A stretch of 12,411 nucleotides of DNA from Candidatus Pacearchaeota archaeon (GCA_023228245.1 JALOBN010000065.1:1-12411), one strand, 5' to 3'. Numbered from the stretch's first letter, positions 1 through 7,920 are shown. The notes: generated from the sequence alone by a model not told the origin. Made by a program: numbers and translations.

Positions 1-21
1 AAAACCGTTGGATGATTTTCT

Positions 22-681
22 ATGGTCGATACACCAGATCCGAGCGCAAGCTCCGAGCAGGCCCCAGCTCAGAACGCGGGGGAATCCCAGGTGGCAGGGA
101 CGACAGCGCCAGAAAAGAAGTACACCGACGAGGACGTAGATCGCATCTTCAATGAGAAATGGGCCAAGAAAATGGCCGCTCTAGAGAAGAAACATGGCAA
201 GATAGACGACCTCGCGGCTAAGGCGGCCAAGCTAGAGGAGATTGAAAGGAATAAGCTTTCAGAAGAAGAGAAGAAGAAAGCGGACCTGAAAGCATTGCAA
301 GATCAGATAGACGCAAAGCAGGCCGAATTAACTAAGACTCTTCTCAGGGATAAGAAGCGATCTGCCCTTGATGCTGCCAAATTGACACTTCCAAAAGATG
401 TCTCGCTTAACGATCTTCTGGACATGATGCCGGGATCAGAAGACGACATCGAGGCATCTATTCTCAGATTCAAAAAAATGTTCCCGGAAGCAGAACCATC
501 CAGAGGCCTTGGCTCAGGCACCCAAACACCGCCTGCCGCCAAGCCGCCTGATGTGAAAGAACAAATCGCCGCCCTCACCCAACAGGCCATCGATCCCAAG
601 CTAACTCCAATTGAACGGGGTCATATCCAGGATCAAATTTTGGCCCTCAAGATGAAGGCAGGCGGTTTTGTAATCGCCTAA
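22..681 (+). CDS. phage scaffold-like protein (GP20/DUF4355-like)
   Basis: Likely the internal scaffold that guides capsid assembly. The 219-residue protein has a disordered Ser/Pro/Ala/Gln-rich start (1-30). A KYTDEDVDRIFNEKWAKKM segment (33-51) follows, resembling the 'YTxEqvD.i...r' signature that opens GP20/DUF4355-type scaffolds. Next comes a long highly charged coiled coil (about 52-110), then a helical and Pro-rich tail. It lies directly before the major capsid gene, the usual place for a scaffold. The ATG is preceded by GGATGA with 6 nt spacing. Bases 1-15 may be the end of an upstream gene, since they read Lys-Thr-Val-Gly then TGA. No protease domain is visible. The family call is from pattern and position only. 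Confidence 0.75.
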   Translation: MVDTPDPSASSEQAPAQNAGESQVAGTTAPEKKYTDEDVDRIFNEKWAKKMAALEKKHGKIDDLAAKAAKLEEIERNKLSEEEKKKADLKALQDQIDAKQAELTKTLLRDKKRSALDAAKLTLPKDVSLNDLLDMMPGSEDDIEASILRFKKMFPEAEPSRGLGSGTQTPPAAKPPDVKEQIAALTQQAIDPKLTPIERGHIQDQILALKMKAGGFVIA

Positions 682-691
682 AGGTGAACTT

Positions 692-1678
692 ATGACTATC
701 TCGAACACATCCGCAAATACCCTATATACCAATAACATCGAGCAGGCCGCCGGACTCGCCGGTGATCTGCTCCGCATAGGCCGTGGAAAGACCCCATTCC
801 TGGACAAGATCGGAGGGCTTGGCACAAACGCCAAGATGGCCAAGGATTGGAGATTCATCCTGAATAACCAGTATGCTCTTGAGGCTCCTGGACAAAAGTC
901 CATCACCGAGGCCGCCGCGGCAGCCGCGCCTCCGGTCACCCTGACATATGATAGGGACCAGGACTACAACGTCTGCCAGATATTCCAGTATGGTATCAAT
1001 GTGAGCTATGCGGCTCAGTCTGCTACATCCTATCTGGATGGTCTGCCCTTGGCCGGTGCTCAACAGATGCCAGTGGACCCGCTCACCTTCCAGCTCAGGG
1101 CCACAATGGAGCAGATGGCACTTGATATCGATTGGGCTTTCCTGAATGGAACCTATGCGGGAACGTTTAACGGTGCCGCCATCCAGACCAGGGGGCTCAA
1201 GGAGGCCATCACCACAAACAAGATCAATGCGGACAGTGGCTACACAACCGATGAACTGTCCACCAAGATGATCGATGATGCCATGATCGCCCTGGCCGAT
1301 ACTTCCAAGGCCCCCATGCAGGACATGTGGGTACTTTGCACGGCGGGAGCCAAGCAGAAGCTTTCTCAGCTCTATGGCAATACCCCCTTCACCGCACCAA
1401 GCACCACCGTCGGTGGGCAGGCGATCGAGACCATCAATACCGACTTTGGACCGCTCAAGCTGATGTATGAGCCACAGATGAGCACCGGCTATATGTTCAT
1501 CGTTGACATGGCCGATATAAGCCCGGTATTCCTGCCCGTCCCTGGTAAGGGAGCCGTGTTCTATGAGCAGCTCGCCAAGACCGGCGCAGCCGAGGTTGGG
1601 CAGCTTTACGCGCAGGTTGGATTGGGATATGTGGCCGAAGAGCATCATGCTCAGATCTATGGCTTCGACCTCGTTTAG
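692..1678 (+). CDS. major capsid protein, SU10/DUF5309-like HK97 fold
   Basis: Probable coat protein forming the icosahedral or prolate shell. It has 328 residues, about the size of SU10-type (DUF5309) capsid proteins. Features that recall the family are an N-terminal arm followed by GKTPFLDKIGG (about 32-42) and an Ala-rich loop (about 72-80). There is also a segment where a helix leads into LDIDWAFLNGTYAG and then a GLKEAI segment (about 143-168). A spine-like helix region (TKMIDDAMIALAD) and a C-terminal beta-rich part with FGPLKLMYEP follow. It has no signal peptide and only two N-x-S/T sequons. SD GGTGA is 4 nt before the ATG. The stop is TAG, which touches the SD of the next gene, so it acts as a true stop. 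Assignment comes from recognising the pattern, not a search. Confidence 0.8.
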   Translation: MTISNTSANTLYTNNIEQAAGLAGDLLRIGRGKTPFLDKIGGLGTNAKMAKDWRFILNNQYALEAPGQKSITEAAAAAAPPVTLTYDRDQDYNVCQIFQYGINVSYAAQSATSYLDGLPLAGAQQMPVDPLTFQLRATMEQMALDIDWAFLNGTYAGTFNGAAIQTRGLKEAITTNKINADSGYTTDELSTKMIDDAMIALADTSKAPMQDMWVLCTAGAKQKLSQLYGNTPFTAPSTTVGGQAIETINTDFGPLKLMYEPQMSTGYMFIVDMADISPVFLPVPGKGAVFYEQLAKTGAAEVGQLYAQVGLGYVAEEHHAQIYGFDLV

Positions 1679-1687
1679 GGAGGAAAC

Positions 1688-2638
1688 ATGAAGAAATTTA
1701 TTCTTTTTGTTGTGATCCTATTTTTGATAGGCATGGCCGGAGCAGTCCAGAACTTCGGCCCGCCTTCCGGTATCAAGGTTGCGGCAATCGATGTAACCAA
1801 TGATGCCAGAATCCGGGGCGATCTCACGTTGGACGGCACTCTCGGAGTAGGTACTAACGTCAGCAATGGGGTATTTGCCGAGGATATTGCTCTCGCTGCT
1901 GGCTATGATTGGTATTCGATAGCGGGCGGCGGAGTTGTGGACTTTGGTAATATGACCGGCTATTTCTATGGTCCAACTGGCGTCACTTTGTGGAATGGCA
2001 ATACAAAGGTCACTGGCACCAAAACATTCATGGTCAATGGCGGAGCCGCGATCTTCGGTTCTTCTGTGACTGCCGCCAGCGTTACATCTAACGCAACCGT
2101 CGCGGGCGCGGACCTGATGGCCTCAGATGATGCGATAATCACAGATGACCTGACCGTGGACGGCGGCGCAAGAATCGATGAGACTGCTACCATAAACGCG
2201 GGTGTCATAAATACTACGCTAAGCGTGGGTTCTGCCGATGGCCTGACCGTCAATAGCGTCATAGTTCCTCAAGAAATGGTTCTCACCATTCCGATAGGGG
2301 CTTCCGAAGTTGATCAGACGGCATTCATCGCCGATGACGCTTGGCAGATTACCAAGATCGAAGAGGCGCATTCGGTGGCTCAGAATACGGCCTACCCCAA
2401 CACCGGCAACCTGAGCATAAACAAATGCACTGGCACGCAGGCAGCCAACGCTGGCGCTCATCTCCACAATACCACGATGTGGCTGAATTCGACCATTAAT
2501 ACCGTTGCTACACCTACGTTGAATGCGACCACTGGCGCGCTAAATCTGGCAGATGGGAATAGGATCTGTTTGGATTTCAATGGCACTATGACGACCTTCG
2601 CAGGCGGTTCTGTGACTATCCATATGAAGAGGATATGA
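1688..2638 (+). CDS. exported, sequon-rich beta-repeat structural protein
   Basis: Function unknown, perhaps a surface or decoration protein. It begins with a clear signal peptide or N-terminal anchor: KK, then a hydrophobic run 4-18, with possible cleavage after Ala19. Residues 40-195 hold degenerate beta-roll-like repeats (compare GDLTLDGTLGVGTNVSNG at 44-61 with DDLTVDGGARIDETATINAG at 153-172), as in fibres. The last ~100 residues look like a beta-sandwich ending in NGTMTTFAGGSVTIHMKRI. Nine of its 23 Asn lie in N-x-S/T sequons (N57, N88, N135, N175, N241, N261, N267, N279, N298). Its place in the head operon, 9 nt after the capsid gene with SD GGAGG, suggests a virion part. An export signal there is odd. 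It could instead be a host-surface protein. Confidence 0.75.
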   Translation: MKKFILFVVILFLIGMAGAVQNFGPPSGIKVAAIDVTNDARIRGDLTLDGTLGVGTNVSNGVFAEDIALAAGYDWYSIAGGGVVDFGNMTGYFYGPTGVTLWNGNTKVTGTKTFMVNGGAAIFGSSVTAASVTSNATVAGADLMASDDAIITDDLTVDGGARIDETATINAGVINTTLSVGSADGLTVNSVIVPQEMVLTIPIGASEVDQTAFIADDAWQITKIEEAHSVAQNTAYPNTGNLSINKCTGTQAANAGAHLHNTTMWLNSTINTVATPTLNATTGALNLADGNRICLDFNGTMTTFAGGSVTIHMKRI

Positions 2639-2640
2639 GC

Positions 2641-2937
2641 ATGACCAAATTATTCTTTTTGCGCCCCTGCCCCATCTGGACTACCGTCATCCCGGCCCAA
2701 TCTGTCCAAGACCTGCCCGAATGGATCGCCAAGAAACTGATCAATGGCGGGGTAGCCATCGAGGAGAGTACGCATCAGGAGAGGATAGCCGAGAGGGCTA
2801 AGAGGAAAGCGGAAGAGAAGGCCAAGGCGGACGAGGAAGCCAAGAAATTGGAAGAATCCAAGAAAGCGGGAGGCATCCCAAAAACGCCTGATGAACCGAA
2901 AGCTGAAAAGAAGGTTAAGAAGGGCGGCAAGGAATAG
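2641..2937 (+). CDS. small structural-operon protein with lysine-rich tail
   Basis: A 98-residue protein of unknown function. The first ~45 residues form a small compact domain (TKLFFLRPCPIW...VQDLPEWIAKKLINGGVAIEE). This resembles the tiny phage proteins found between capsid and connector genes, whose pattern ends '..lpe..A..Li..G.A...'. The rest is a charged, probably helical and disordered Lys/Glu/Ala tail. Two starts are possible: ATG at 2635, overlapping the previous stop (ATGA), and ATG at 2641. SD GAGG at 2629-2632 is 8 nt from the second but only 2 nt from the first, so 2641 is chosen. Expression is probably coupled to the upstream gene. Confidence 0.7.
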   Translation: MTKLFFLRPCPIWTTVIPAQSVQDLPEWIAKKLINGGVAIEESTHQERIAERAKRKAEEKAKADEEAKKLEESKKAGGIPKTPDEPKAEKKVKKGGKE

Positions 2938-2967
2938 GCCGCTCTTAATAATAATTGGTGATAATAA

Positions 2968-3507
2968 ATGACAACTGCCGTTACAAGTAGCTACATTGAG
3001 ACCATCGAGGATTTTGAGACTCGCTTAACCGGTGATCTTCGGGCCGCTGCAATCGCTTTACTTGCGGCAGAATCCGCGGTGCAAACTTGGTACTTGCAAC
3101 GGGCCACGCGAAGCATAGATCAATTGCCCTTCATCGGCTATAAGGTCGAAAGCTCCCAAGTCTTACAGCATCCGAGGAAGTTCGTTCTCAATCCAGAACA
3201 GGATTCGCCTTGGGGAATCACACTAAGTATTGATGCCTATGGGTACTACTATGAGAGCGCGGTAAATGAGGTAATCAAGGTTGCTTGTGTTGAAGAAGCT
3301 CTTGCCCTCTATTCATCGTTTACCAGTACCTCACCTATCTCCGAATCGTCTTTGCAAGCGGCGGGGGTCCAAAGCTTCAGTCTCGGAAAATTGAGCATGC
3401 AATTTTCTCCGGGATCTGCTAGTCGATATGGTAATTTAAAGTCAAAAGAGGCGTATGATATAATCGCATCAAGTGGCTATATGGAAATGTGCCCGTTGAT
3501 TCAATAA
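2968..3507 (+). CDS. head-tail connector, gp6-like
   Basis: Probable adaptor protein that docks on the portal and joins head to tail. The 179-residue protein has the layout of gp6-like adaptors, sometimes mis-annotated as 'DnaT-like ssDNA-binding' proteins. There is an N-terminal helix, then ALLAAESAVQTWYLQRATRSIDQLPFIGYK (30-59). The helix EVIKVACVEEALALY follows (101-115). Next is the signature beta-hairpin GVQSFSLGKLSMQFSPG (133-149) and a final helix (LKSKEAYDIIASSGY, 157-171). SD GGTGA precedes the ATG by 6 nt in an AT-rich 30-nt gap. It fits the order capsid, small protein, connector. Confidence 0.75.
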   Translation: MTTAVTSSYIETIEDFETRLTGDLRAAAIALLAAESAVQTWYLQRATRSIDQLPFIGYKVESSQVLQHPRKFVLNPEQDSPWGITLSIDAYGYYYESAVNEVIKVACVEEALALYSSFTSTSPISESSLQAAGVQSFSLGKLSMQFSPGSASRYGNLKSKEAYDIIASSGYMEMCPLIQ

Positions 3508-3531
3508 ATCAATATGCACAAACGCGATATG

Positions 3532-3539
3532 TATAAATA
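3532..3539 (+). promoter_or_regulatory. TATA-box-like promoter element before HNH gene
   Basis: TATAAATA matches the archaeal TATA-box consensus. It lies in the 133-nt gap between the connector and the HNH gene, where the structural operon is otherwise tightly packed. Transcription would start near 3560, giving a leader of about 80 nt. It suggests that the HNH gene carries its own promoter, as mobile endonuclease genes often do. No flanking BRE was confirmed. Confidence 0.35.
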
Positions 3540-3640
3540 GCATTAAGTCTATTATCATTTGCTGGATAGGCTGATCCCCGAAAAGATCGTTTCCTAGCGG
3601 TCCTGCCAGCTTCAACATCTAGGAGTCGCTATAGGAGGCG

Positions 3641-4345
3641 ATGGATTTGAAACTGTATCAAGACGAAGATTTGCTAAGACAGAAGTATCTCATCGAGATG
3701 AAGCCCGCTTGGGCAATAGCGCAAGAACTCCAAACCAGCAAACCGACTATTTTAGCGTGGTTGCGTAAATATAATATTCCTATACGCAGAACTAAAAAGT
3801 TGTCGGCTAGTCATATCCAAAAGGCGGTATCTGCTAGAAAAGCAAACGGATACAAGCACTCAGACGAAACAAAAAGAAAGATCTCCGAAGCTCGCGTTGG
3901 TTGGGAAATGCCGGATGATGTAAAAAAACGCATCTCGGAAACGTTGAATGGACATCCGTATTGGAGTATTAAACACCACTCAGAAGAATCCAAACGAAAG
4001 ATCCGAGAAGCGATGCGCGGTGAAAAATGCCATCTATGGAAGGGCGGTAAATCATTTGAACCGTATTGTCAAAAGTTCAATAATGGCATAAAAGAAGAAG
4101 TTAGAAATTCTTTTGGCCGAAAGTGTTTCTTGTGCGGCACTCCCGAAAATGGGATGAAGTTAGACGTTCATCATGTAGATTATAACAAAGGCCAAGGATG
4201 TGGGCAGAAATGGAACTTGATTCCACTTTGCCATAGCTGTCATACAAAAACAACCGATCATAGAGCCTATTATTTCAACTTATTGATGAACTATTGGGCG
4301 ATGAATCCAGATATAAATTTTGGAGTCCTATCATGGATCTTTTGA
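3641..4345 (+). CDS. free-standing HNH homing endonuclease with NUMOD3 motifs
   Basis: A DNA endonuclease of mobile, homing type. In the 234 residues there is first an N-terminal helix-turn-helix domain (about 9-50, ending WLRKYNIPIRR). Three NUMOD3-type DNA-binding motifs follow: KHSDETKRKISEAR (72-85), PDDVKKRISETLNG (91-104) and HHSEESKRKIREAMRG (112-127). The C-terminal HNH domain has zinc pairs C162-x2-C165 and C197-x2-C200, catalytic-type H177 H178, N192 and H201. SD AGGAGG lies only 2 nt before the ATG. The gene interrupts the structural operon, and its 3' end overlaps the start of the next structural gene by 13 nt. The sequence around its start resembles that around the next gene's start, hinting that the target start region was copied on insertion. 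Confidence 0.9.
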   Translation: MDLKLYQDEDLLRQKYLIEMKPAWAIAQELQTSKPTILAWLRKYNIPIRRTKKLSASHIQKAVSARKANGYKHSDETKRKISEARVGWEMPDDVKKRISETLNGHPYWSIKHHSEESKRKIREAMRGEKCHLWKGGKSFEPYCQKFNNGIKEEVRNSFGRKCFLCGTPENGMKLDVHHVDYNKGQGCGQKWNLIPLCHSCHTKTTDHRAYYFNLLMNYWAMNPDINFGVLSWIF

Positions 4346-4887
4346 ACTTTCCTCATTCCGCCTATCTGGTGACATCGGCCACAAAGGAACTTTATGATGC
4401 CGTCCCTGCGTCAAGCCCAATAACATTGACAGGCACGGCACCAACGGGCCAATTCAAATGCCGATGCAAGGTCTCGGCATCTGGCACGCATAACGATATG
4501 GTAGGCCACCTATACATCAATGCCGAGGATCTCAATTTCATAAGCGGAGTCACCACCAAGCAATCCACGACTCTTCTAACATCAATACCAGTAGTCACAT
4601 ACAGCGGGTTAGACTGCGCGATCTTGATCGAATGTCTGGATTCGGGTGGTGCGCCCATCCAAGCCGAAACGCTTACTGCTATCAAGATACGTTTCGAACC
4701 AACTTCGAAAATGTATATGTCAACGGCGGGAGCATGGACGCAAAGCCAAGCATATGCGATGGTCGTCAATTCGACCATTGGCATAAATTCCAAGATTCGC
4801 TATTCGTCGATTGATTACACGGTCAAGCAAGTGGAAGCTCTCAACTGGCTTGATGGAACAGAAATTTATAGAATTTTATATTTCTAA
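4333..4887 (+). CDS. putative head-tail stopper/joining protein
   Basis: The gene encodes 184 residues from ATG 4333 (SD GGAG at 4322-4325, 7 nt spacing). An in-frame ATG at 4294 lies deep inside the HNH gene and lacks a better site. The middle is beta-rich. The C-terminus (IGINSKIRYSSIDYTVKQVEALNWLDGTEIYRILYF region, about 150-184) has the 'gd.i.y.g..Y.V..v....dG...y...l' pattern of phage head-tail joining or stopper proteins. That fits a position after the connector. The N-terminal ~100 residues are not recognised. With the HNH gene removed, this gene would directly follow the connector gene. Confidence 0.6.
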   Translation: MDLLNFPHSAYLVTSATKELYDAVPASSPITLTGTAPTGQFKCRCKVSASGTHNDMVGHLYINAEDLNFISGVTTKQSTTLLTSIPVVTYSGLDCAILIECLDSGGAPIQAETLTAIKIRFEPTSKMYMSTAGAWTQSQAYAMVVNSTIGINSKIRYSSIDYTVKQVEALNWLDGTEIYRILYF

Positions 4888-4934
4888 AACTCTTCTGGCA
4901 GTTTGCCGGAGTCTATAAGACGGAGTTGATTAAA

Positions 4935-5525
4935 ATGGTTTCAGGAGCTTGGATAGGTCATATTAGAGAGATTAAGGAATATCTCGCAACGATAGCAGGA
5001 ACGCCGACAATACCGACTGGTGCAGCCCTCGCCGGCCACCAAGTCACGCAAATCGCGGCTGAGCAGGCCACGCAGGTAGCCACCGAAGCCCTGGCTGCAC
5101 TGATATCAGGCGGAAAGTATCCAATCTCCTTCCCGCCTACTAAGACAGCGAGCGCCCTAGCCACGGCTCAAAGCATCCTAGCCGCTAATCCGGCAGTCGA
5201 GACCGCGCTCACCGATGCCGCTTCTATCGATGTGTCGGCCTATACTGATATTGTGGTTGCTGGTGCGGTTACTTTCGGCTCTGCCGCCGCTGACAATGCG
5301 GAGGTAGCGATCTATGGCAAGATGGCGAGCGGAGATAGCTACACTGCCCTATATCTTGACAAGAAGACCGTAATCGCTTCTGCTGGCAATGCCGTCCCCT
5401 TCCAATTCGATCCTCTGGACATCCGAGGATGGGCCTACCTAAAAATCACATGCAAGAATCTGGACACCACGCCAGGGGCAACGCATGATGCCACCTGCAC
5501 GGCAAAAGCGATGCTGATTGCATGA
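4935..5525 (+). CDS. Ala-rich putative virion fibre/decoration protein
   Basis: A protein of 196 residues, function not recognised. It starts with a short helix. An Ala/Gln/Thr heptad-like stretch (about 28-57, AALAGHQVTQIAAEQATQVA and on) could form a trimeric coiled coil. From about 90 on it is beta-rich (SIDVSAYTDIVVAGAVTFGS ... TCTAKAMLIA) like a small globular fibre or decoration domain. SD GGAG at 4922-4925 sits 9 nt before ATG 4935. A TTG at 4926 directly abuts the SD and is less likely. The stop overlaps the next ATG (ATGA), so translation is probably coupled to the LamG-SGNH gene. A weak hairpin (4895-4909) precedes it. Confidence 0.65.
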   Translation: MVSGAWIGHIREIKEYLATIAGTPTIPTGAALAGHQVTQIAAEQATQVATEALAALISGGKYPISFPPTKTASALATAQSILAANPAVETALTDAASIDVSAYTDIVVAGAVTFGSAAADNAEVAIYGKMASGDSYTALYLDKKTVIASAGNAVPFQFDPLDIRGWAYLKITCKNLDTTPGATHDATCTAKAMLIA

Positions 5526-6772
5526 GTCTACGAAGGCGGAGAGAAGATCCGCTCGATAAAATTGGCCAAGTTAAGTGGCCATCGGGCGCGGTGGCCCTGT
5601 ACACAAATCAACGTACATCGGATGGCAGGCTGATGGATCTCTCGCATAACAATAATCACATCGCGATACCATCGGGCGCGTCCTTCGTCGATGGACCTTG
5701 GGGCAAATGCCTCTCAATTAGTGGTCAAACACTTACCGTCCCGAATAACGCCGGATTAAATCCAGAACAAATTTCAATACTTGCCATTTTTAATTTTTCT
5801 GAAATATATCCTGCCAATATAGAGTTTTTGGCAGCGAAATTGTCCGCAGAAGAACCCAGCCAAAACGTATTGTTTGGGTTGGGTGGCATGGCGAATAACC
5901 AACTCCTGGAAGGTTTTGCGTGGACGGCTGGAAAAGAATTGGTTGGTCTTATCTTCGGAGGCGCATTTGTTCTGGATACCTGGAATATGGGCCTTTTTAC
6001 ATATAATGGTACAATCGGAAGATTGTACCTAAATAATATGCAAGTCGCATCGGGGAGTTCTCAATTCTCCGGAAACATTAGGTCAAATTCAAATGACATT
6101 ACCGTCTTCCTTGGCTCTAATGGATACCTTGCCGCGTTGATCCTCTATCCGCGTGCGTTGACATCAGGAGAATATGCTAGTATATATAATCAGTTATTTA
6201 TGGGCCAAACACAAGCGACTGGCGCAAATATCATATTCGAAGGTGATTCTCTCACATGGGGCCATCAATCCCCCGACACCACCAGTTATCCGGAAACATT
6301 AATGGCATCATATCCTGGAGTATATTGGTGCAGCATGGCACAGGGCGGGGATTTGCTCGCTCAAATGACGCTCGACGGTCCTGCGCAAGTCGATCCCTTA
6401 CTCAGCGGTGCAGCAAGAAATGTATTGGTGTTTCTTGGCGGAACGAACGATCTGGGCGGTGGCGGTAGAAGCGCCGCGCAGGTCGAGTCGGACATCGAGG
6501 CGTATTGTCTCGCCAGAAAAACTGCTGGATGGGAAATCATTCTATGTACCATCCCAAACTCGTTGAGTTTCACGGATAATTTGATCGTGAACCAGTGGCT
6601 TCGAGCGCATTATACAGATTTTGCAGATAGATTGGCTGATATCGCGCTCATAGATGAGTTATTGGATGCGTCGGACGCAACACATTTCATTGATGGTGTG
6701 CACCTCACTGATGCCGGATATGGCCTAGTTGCGTCGGTGATAAAAACCACGCTGGATGGGCTATTAGCATAG
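5522..6772 (+). CDS. LamG-like + SGNH hydrolase (esterase/deacetylase), virion-associated
   Basis: A two-domain protein of 416 residues. The N-terminal half (about 20-228) has the beta-sandwich pattern of LamG/concanavalin-like carbohydrate-binding domains (ALYTNQRTSDGRLMDLSHNNNH; GLFTYNGTIGRLYLNNMQVA; GYLAALILYPRALTSGEYASIY). The C-terminal half is an SGNH hydrolase. Block I is GDSLTWG (Ser243), block II is near QGGD (Gly276), block III is GGTND (Asn309) and block V is DGVHLTDAGY (Asp391, His394), so the catalytic set is complete. Such enzymes remove acyl groups from glycans; in phages they serve as tailspike deacetylases. It has no signal peptide and is coupled to the preceding fibre-like gene. 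This supports a virion receptor-binding or receptor-trimming role. The substrate is unknown. Confidence 0.85.
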   Translation: MSLRRRREDPLDKIGQVKWPSGAVALYTNQRTSDGRLMDLSHNNNHIAIPSGASFVDGPWGKCLSISGQTLTVPNNAGLNPEQISILAIFNFSEIYPANIEFLAAKLSAEEPSQNVLFGLGGMANNQLLEGFAWTAGKELVGLIFGGAFVLDTWNMGLFTYNGTIGRLYLNNMQVASGSSQFSGNIRSNSNDITVFLGSNGYLAALILYPRALTSGEYASIYNQLFMGQTQATGANIIFEGDSLTWGHQSPDTTSYPETLMASYPGVYWCSMAQGGDLLAQMTLDGPAQVDPLLSGAARNVLVFLGGTNDLGGGGRSAAQVESDIEAYCLARKTAGWEIILCTIPNSLSFTDNLIVNQWLRAHYTDFADRLADIALIDELLDASDATHFIDGVHLTDAGYGLVASVIKTTLDGLLA

Positions 6773-6917
6773 GGCCGTCTAATCATTTTCCGAGGTCCCC
6801 ATGCTCAATGCAGACGATATCTTGTCGATCATCCGCATGGTGAAATATGACAATCCAATTATAAGGCAGAAAGCATTCATCTGCAAAGATTATAATCAAG
6901 TTATAATAGGTGAGTAT

Positions 6918-7451
6918 ATGTCGAAGCACATTTGCGAAAATTGCAAACAGGAGTTTGATTGGCCGCCCTCGACGGCGGATACATGGACCTGCCCGACATG
7001 TGGCCACAAGAATACGATAGGCGATGCCACATTGGACGACGATTCTCTGGATGGCCTATGCCAGTATGAGGGACCCGGCCATGACCTGCCATTGGGCGGC
7101 CATGCGAAGATTCCCAACTGGTTTCCCGAGACGGGCCTGATCAAGGCTTGGGCAGTGTCTGATCCAGAGGCAGACGCGGGCTACACGATGAAGAAGCGGG
7201 CAGAGCTAACCAAAGAGGACACCATCATTGGCGCACAAGTAAACCGCAACACATTGGCAAAGCTCATAGCCGAATATGGCGAGGACTTCTATCTGCTGAG
7301 GGAGGCCAACGGCGGGCCATTCATGACATTGAAACAGTGGGCGCTCAAGTTTCCAAATCCGAGTGACCCCAACAATGATGTGCGAGGGATTGCGTTGGTG
7401 GCGTTGAGGAATATGAGGTTGAAGCTGCAAGGTCCTGGGGTGCATTTCTGA
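6918..7451 (+). CDS. N-terminal zinc-ribbon protein, function unknown
   Basis: A protein of 177 residues. It opens with a zinc ribbon (C6-x2-C9, C25-x2-C28-G), typical of nucleic-acid or protein-binding modules. The remainder (about 35-177) is not recognised. It ends in a helical part (NRNTLAKLIAEYGEDFYLL, then FMTLKQWALKF). I chose ATG 6918 because GGTGA lies 4 nt upstream and the ribbon then starts at the N-terminus. An in-frame ATG at 6801 with GAGGT upstream would add 39 residues encoded by AT-rich DNA. That stretch contains the palindrome GATTATAATC (6888-6897) and may instead be a promoter or leader. The stop overlaps the next start (TGATGA). Confidence 0.7.
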   Translation: MSKHICENCKQEFDWPPSTADTWTCPTCGHKNTIGDATLDDDSLDGLCQYEGPGHDLPLGGHAKIPNWFPETGLIKAWAVSDPEADAGYTMKKRAELTKEDTIIGAQVNRNTLAKLIAEYGEDFYLLREANGGPFMTLKQWALKFPNPSDPNNDVRGIALVALRNMRLKLQGPGVHF

Positions 7452-7795
7452 TGATCAAGATTGTACTTATGTGCATGCTCTTAGCAATGCCCGCCCTCGC
7501 CTCAATGGCAGATGACCTATCCTATCAGGCACCACCCGGAACCGTGGACCTTCAGCACGTGGCCTGGGGGGCAGTGCAGGCCATAGATGCAACCAATCCT
7601 GGCATAGATGGCTGGATGCCCACCAAGGAGTCTATGAGCGACTTGGGACCATATTTCGCGGGCACCAGGGAAGCGGTACAAGGGCTAAATGAGACATTGA
7701 CATCCGCGCGGGTGGAGTTTGTGGCTTCTGAGGTCGTGCTGCCGGCGAGTGTGGGGAATGCGACAAATGTGACCATCCTGGGAGGAAATACATGA
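7451..7795 (+). CDS. small exported protein with N-glycosylation sequons
   Basis: A 114-residue protein of unknown function. A short signal peptide (MIKIVLMCMLLAMPALAS, likely cut after about Ala17) is followed by an acidic soluble part. Three of five Asn are in N-x-S/T sequons (N80, N103, N106), all in the C-terminal third. It overlaps the zinc-ribbon gene's stop and its own stop overlaps the next ATG, so it belongs to a tight operon. It may act outside the cell or at the envelope. Confidence 0.65.
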   Translation: MIKIVLMCMLLAMPALASMADDLSYQAPPGTVDLQHVAWGAVQAIDATNPGIDGWMPTKESMSDLGPYFAGTREAVQGLNETLTSARVEFVASEVVLPASVGNATNVTILGGNT

Positions 7796-7920
7796 AACGA
7801 ATTGAGATATATGATCCCGAAAAGCCCAATGAGAAAAGCGGTTTTCAGGTCGATGAGCACGTGGCTTCCGCTGTTATAACTCTTCTCATGATGGGATTCG
7901 CGGACAAGGAGATGAAATAG
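7792..7920 (+). CDS. 42-aa hypothetical protein
   Basis: Reads MKRIEIYDPEKPNEKSGFQV and on to the end GFADKEMK. A strong SD (GGAGG, 7781-7785) lies 6 nt before the ATG, and the ATG overlaps the previous stop (ATGA). The C-terminal half has a mildly hydrophobic helix (VASAVITLLMMGF, about 24-36) that may touch the membrane. No family is recognised. The SD and overlaps support it as a real gene despite its size. Confidence 0.55.
   Translation: MKRIEIYDPEKPNEKSGFQVDEHVASAVITLLMMGFADKEMK

Noticed and set aside
722..1648. Long antisense open frame (308 codons) opposite the capsid gene
   Set aside because: A shadow caused by the codon pattern of the capsid gene. It has no start signals and its composition is unlike the real proteins here.
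3508..3640. Possible group I intron around the HNH gene
   Set aside because: No recognisable P7/G-site core or conserved intron ends. The structural genes on both sides are complete, so a free-standing endonuclease is simpler.
4895..4909. Hairpin CTGGCA/TGCCGG in the gap before the gene at 4935
   Set aside because: Only six pairs including a wobble, and no T tract follows, so calling a terminator is not justified.
7562..7583. Inverted repeat GGCCTG/CAGGCC in a forward gene
   Set aside because: A 6-bp arm with a 10-nt loop is expected several times by chance in a window of this size.
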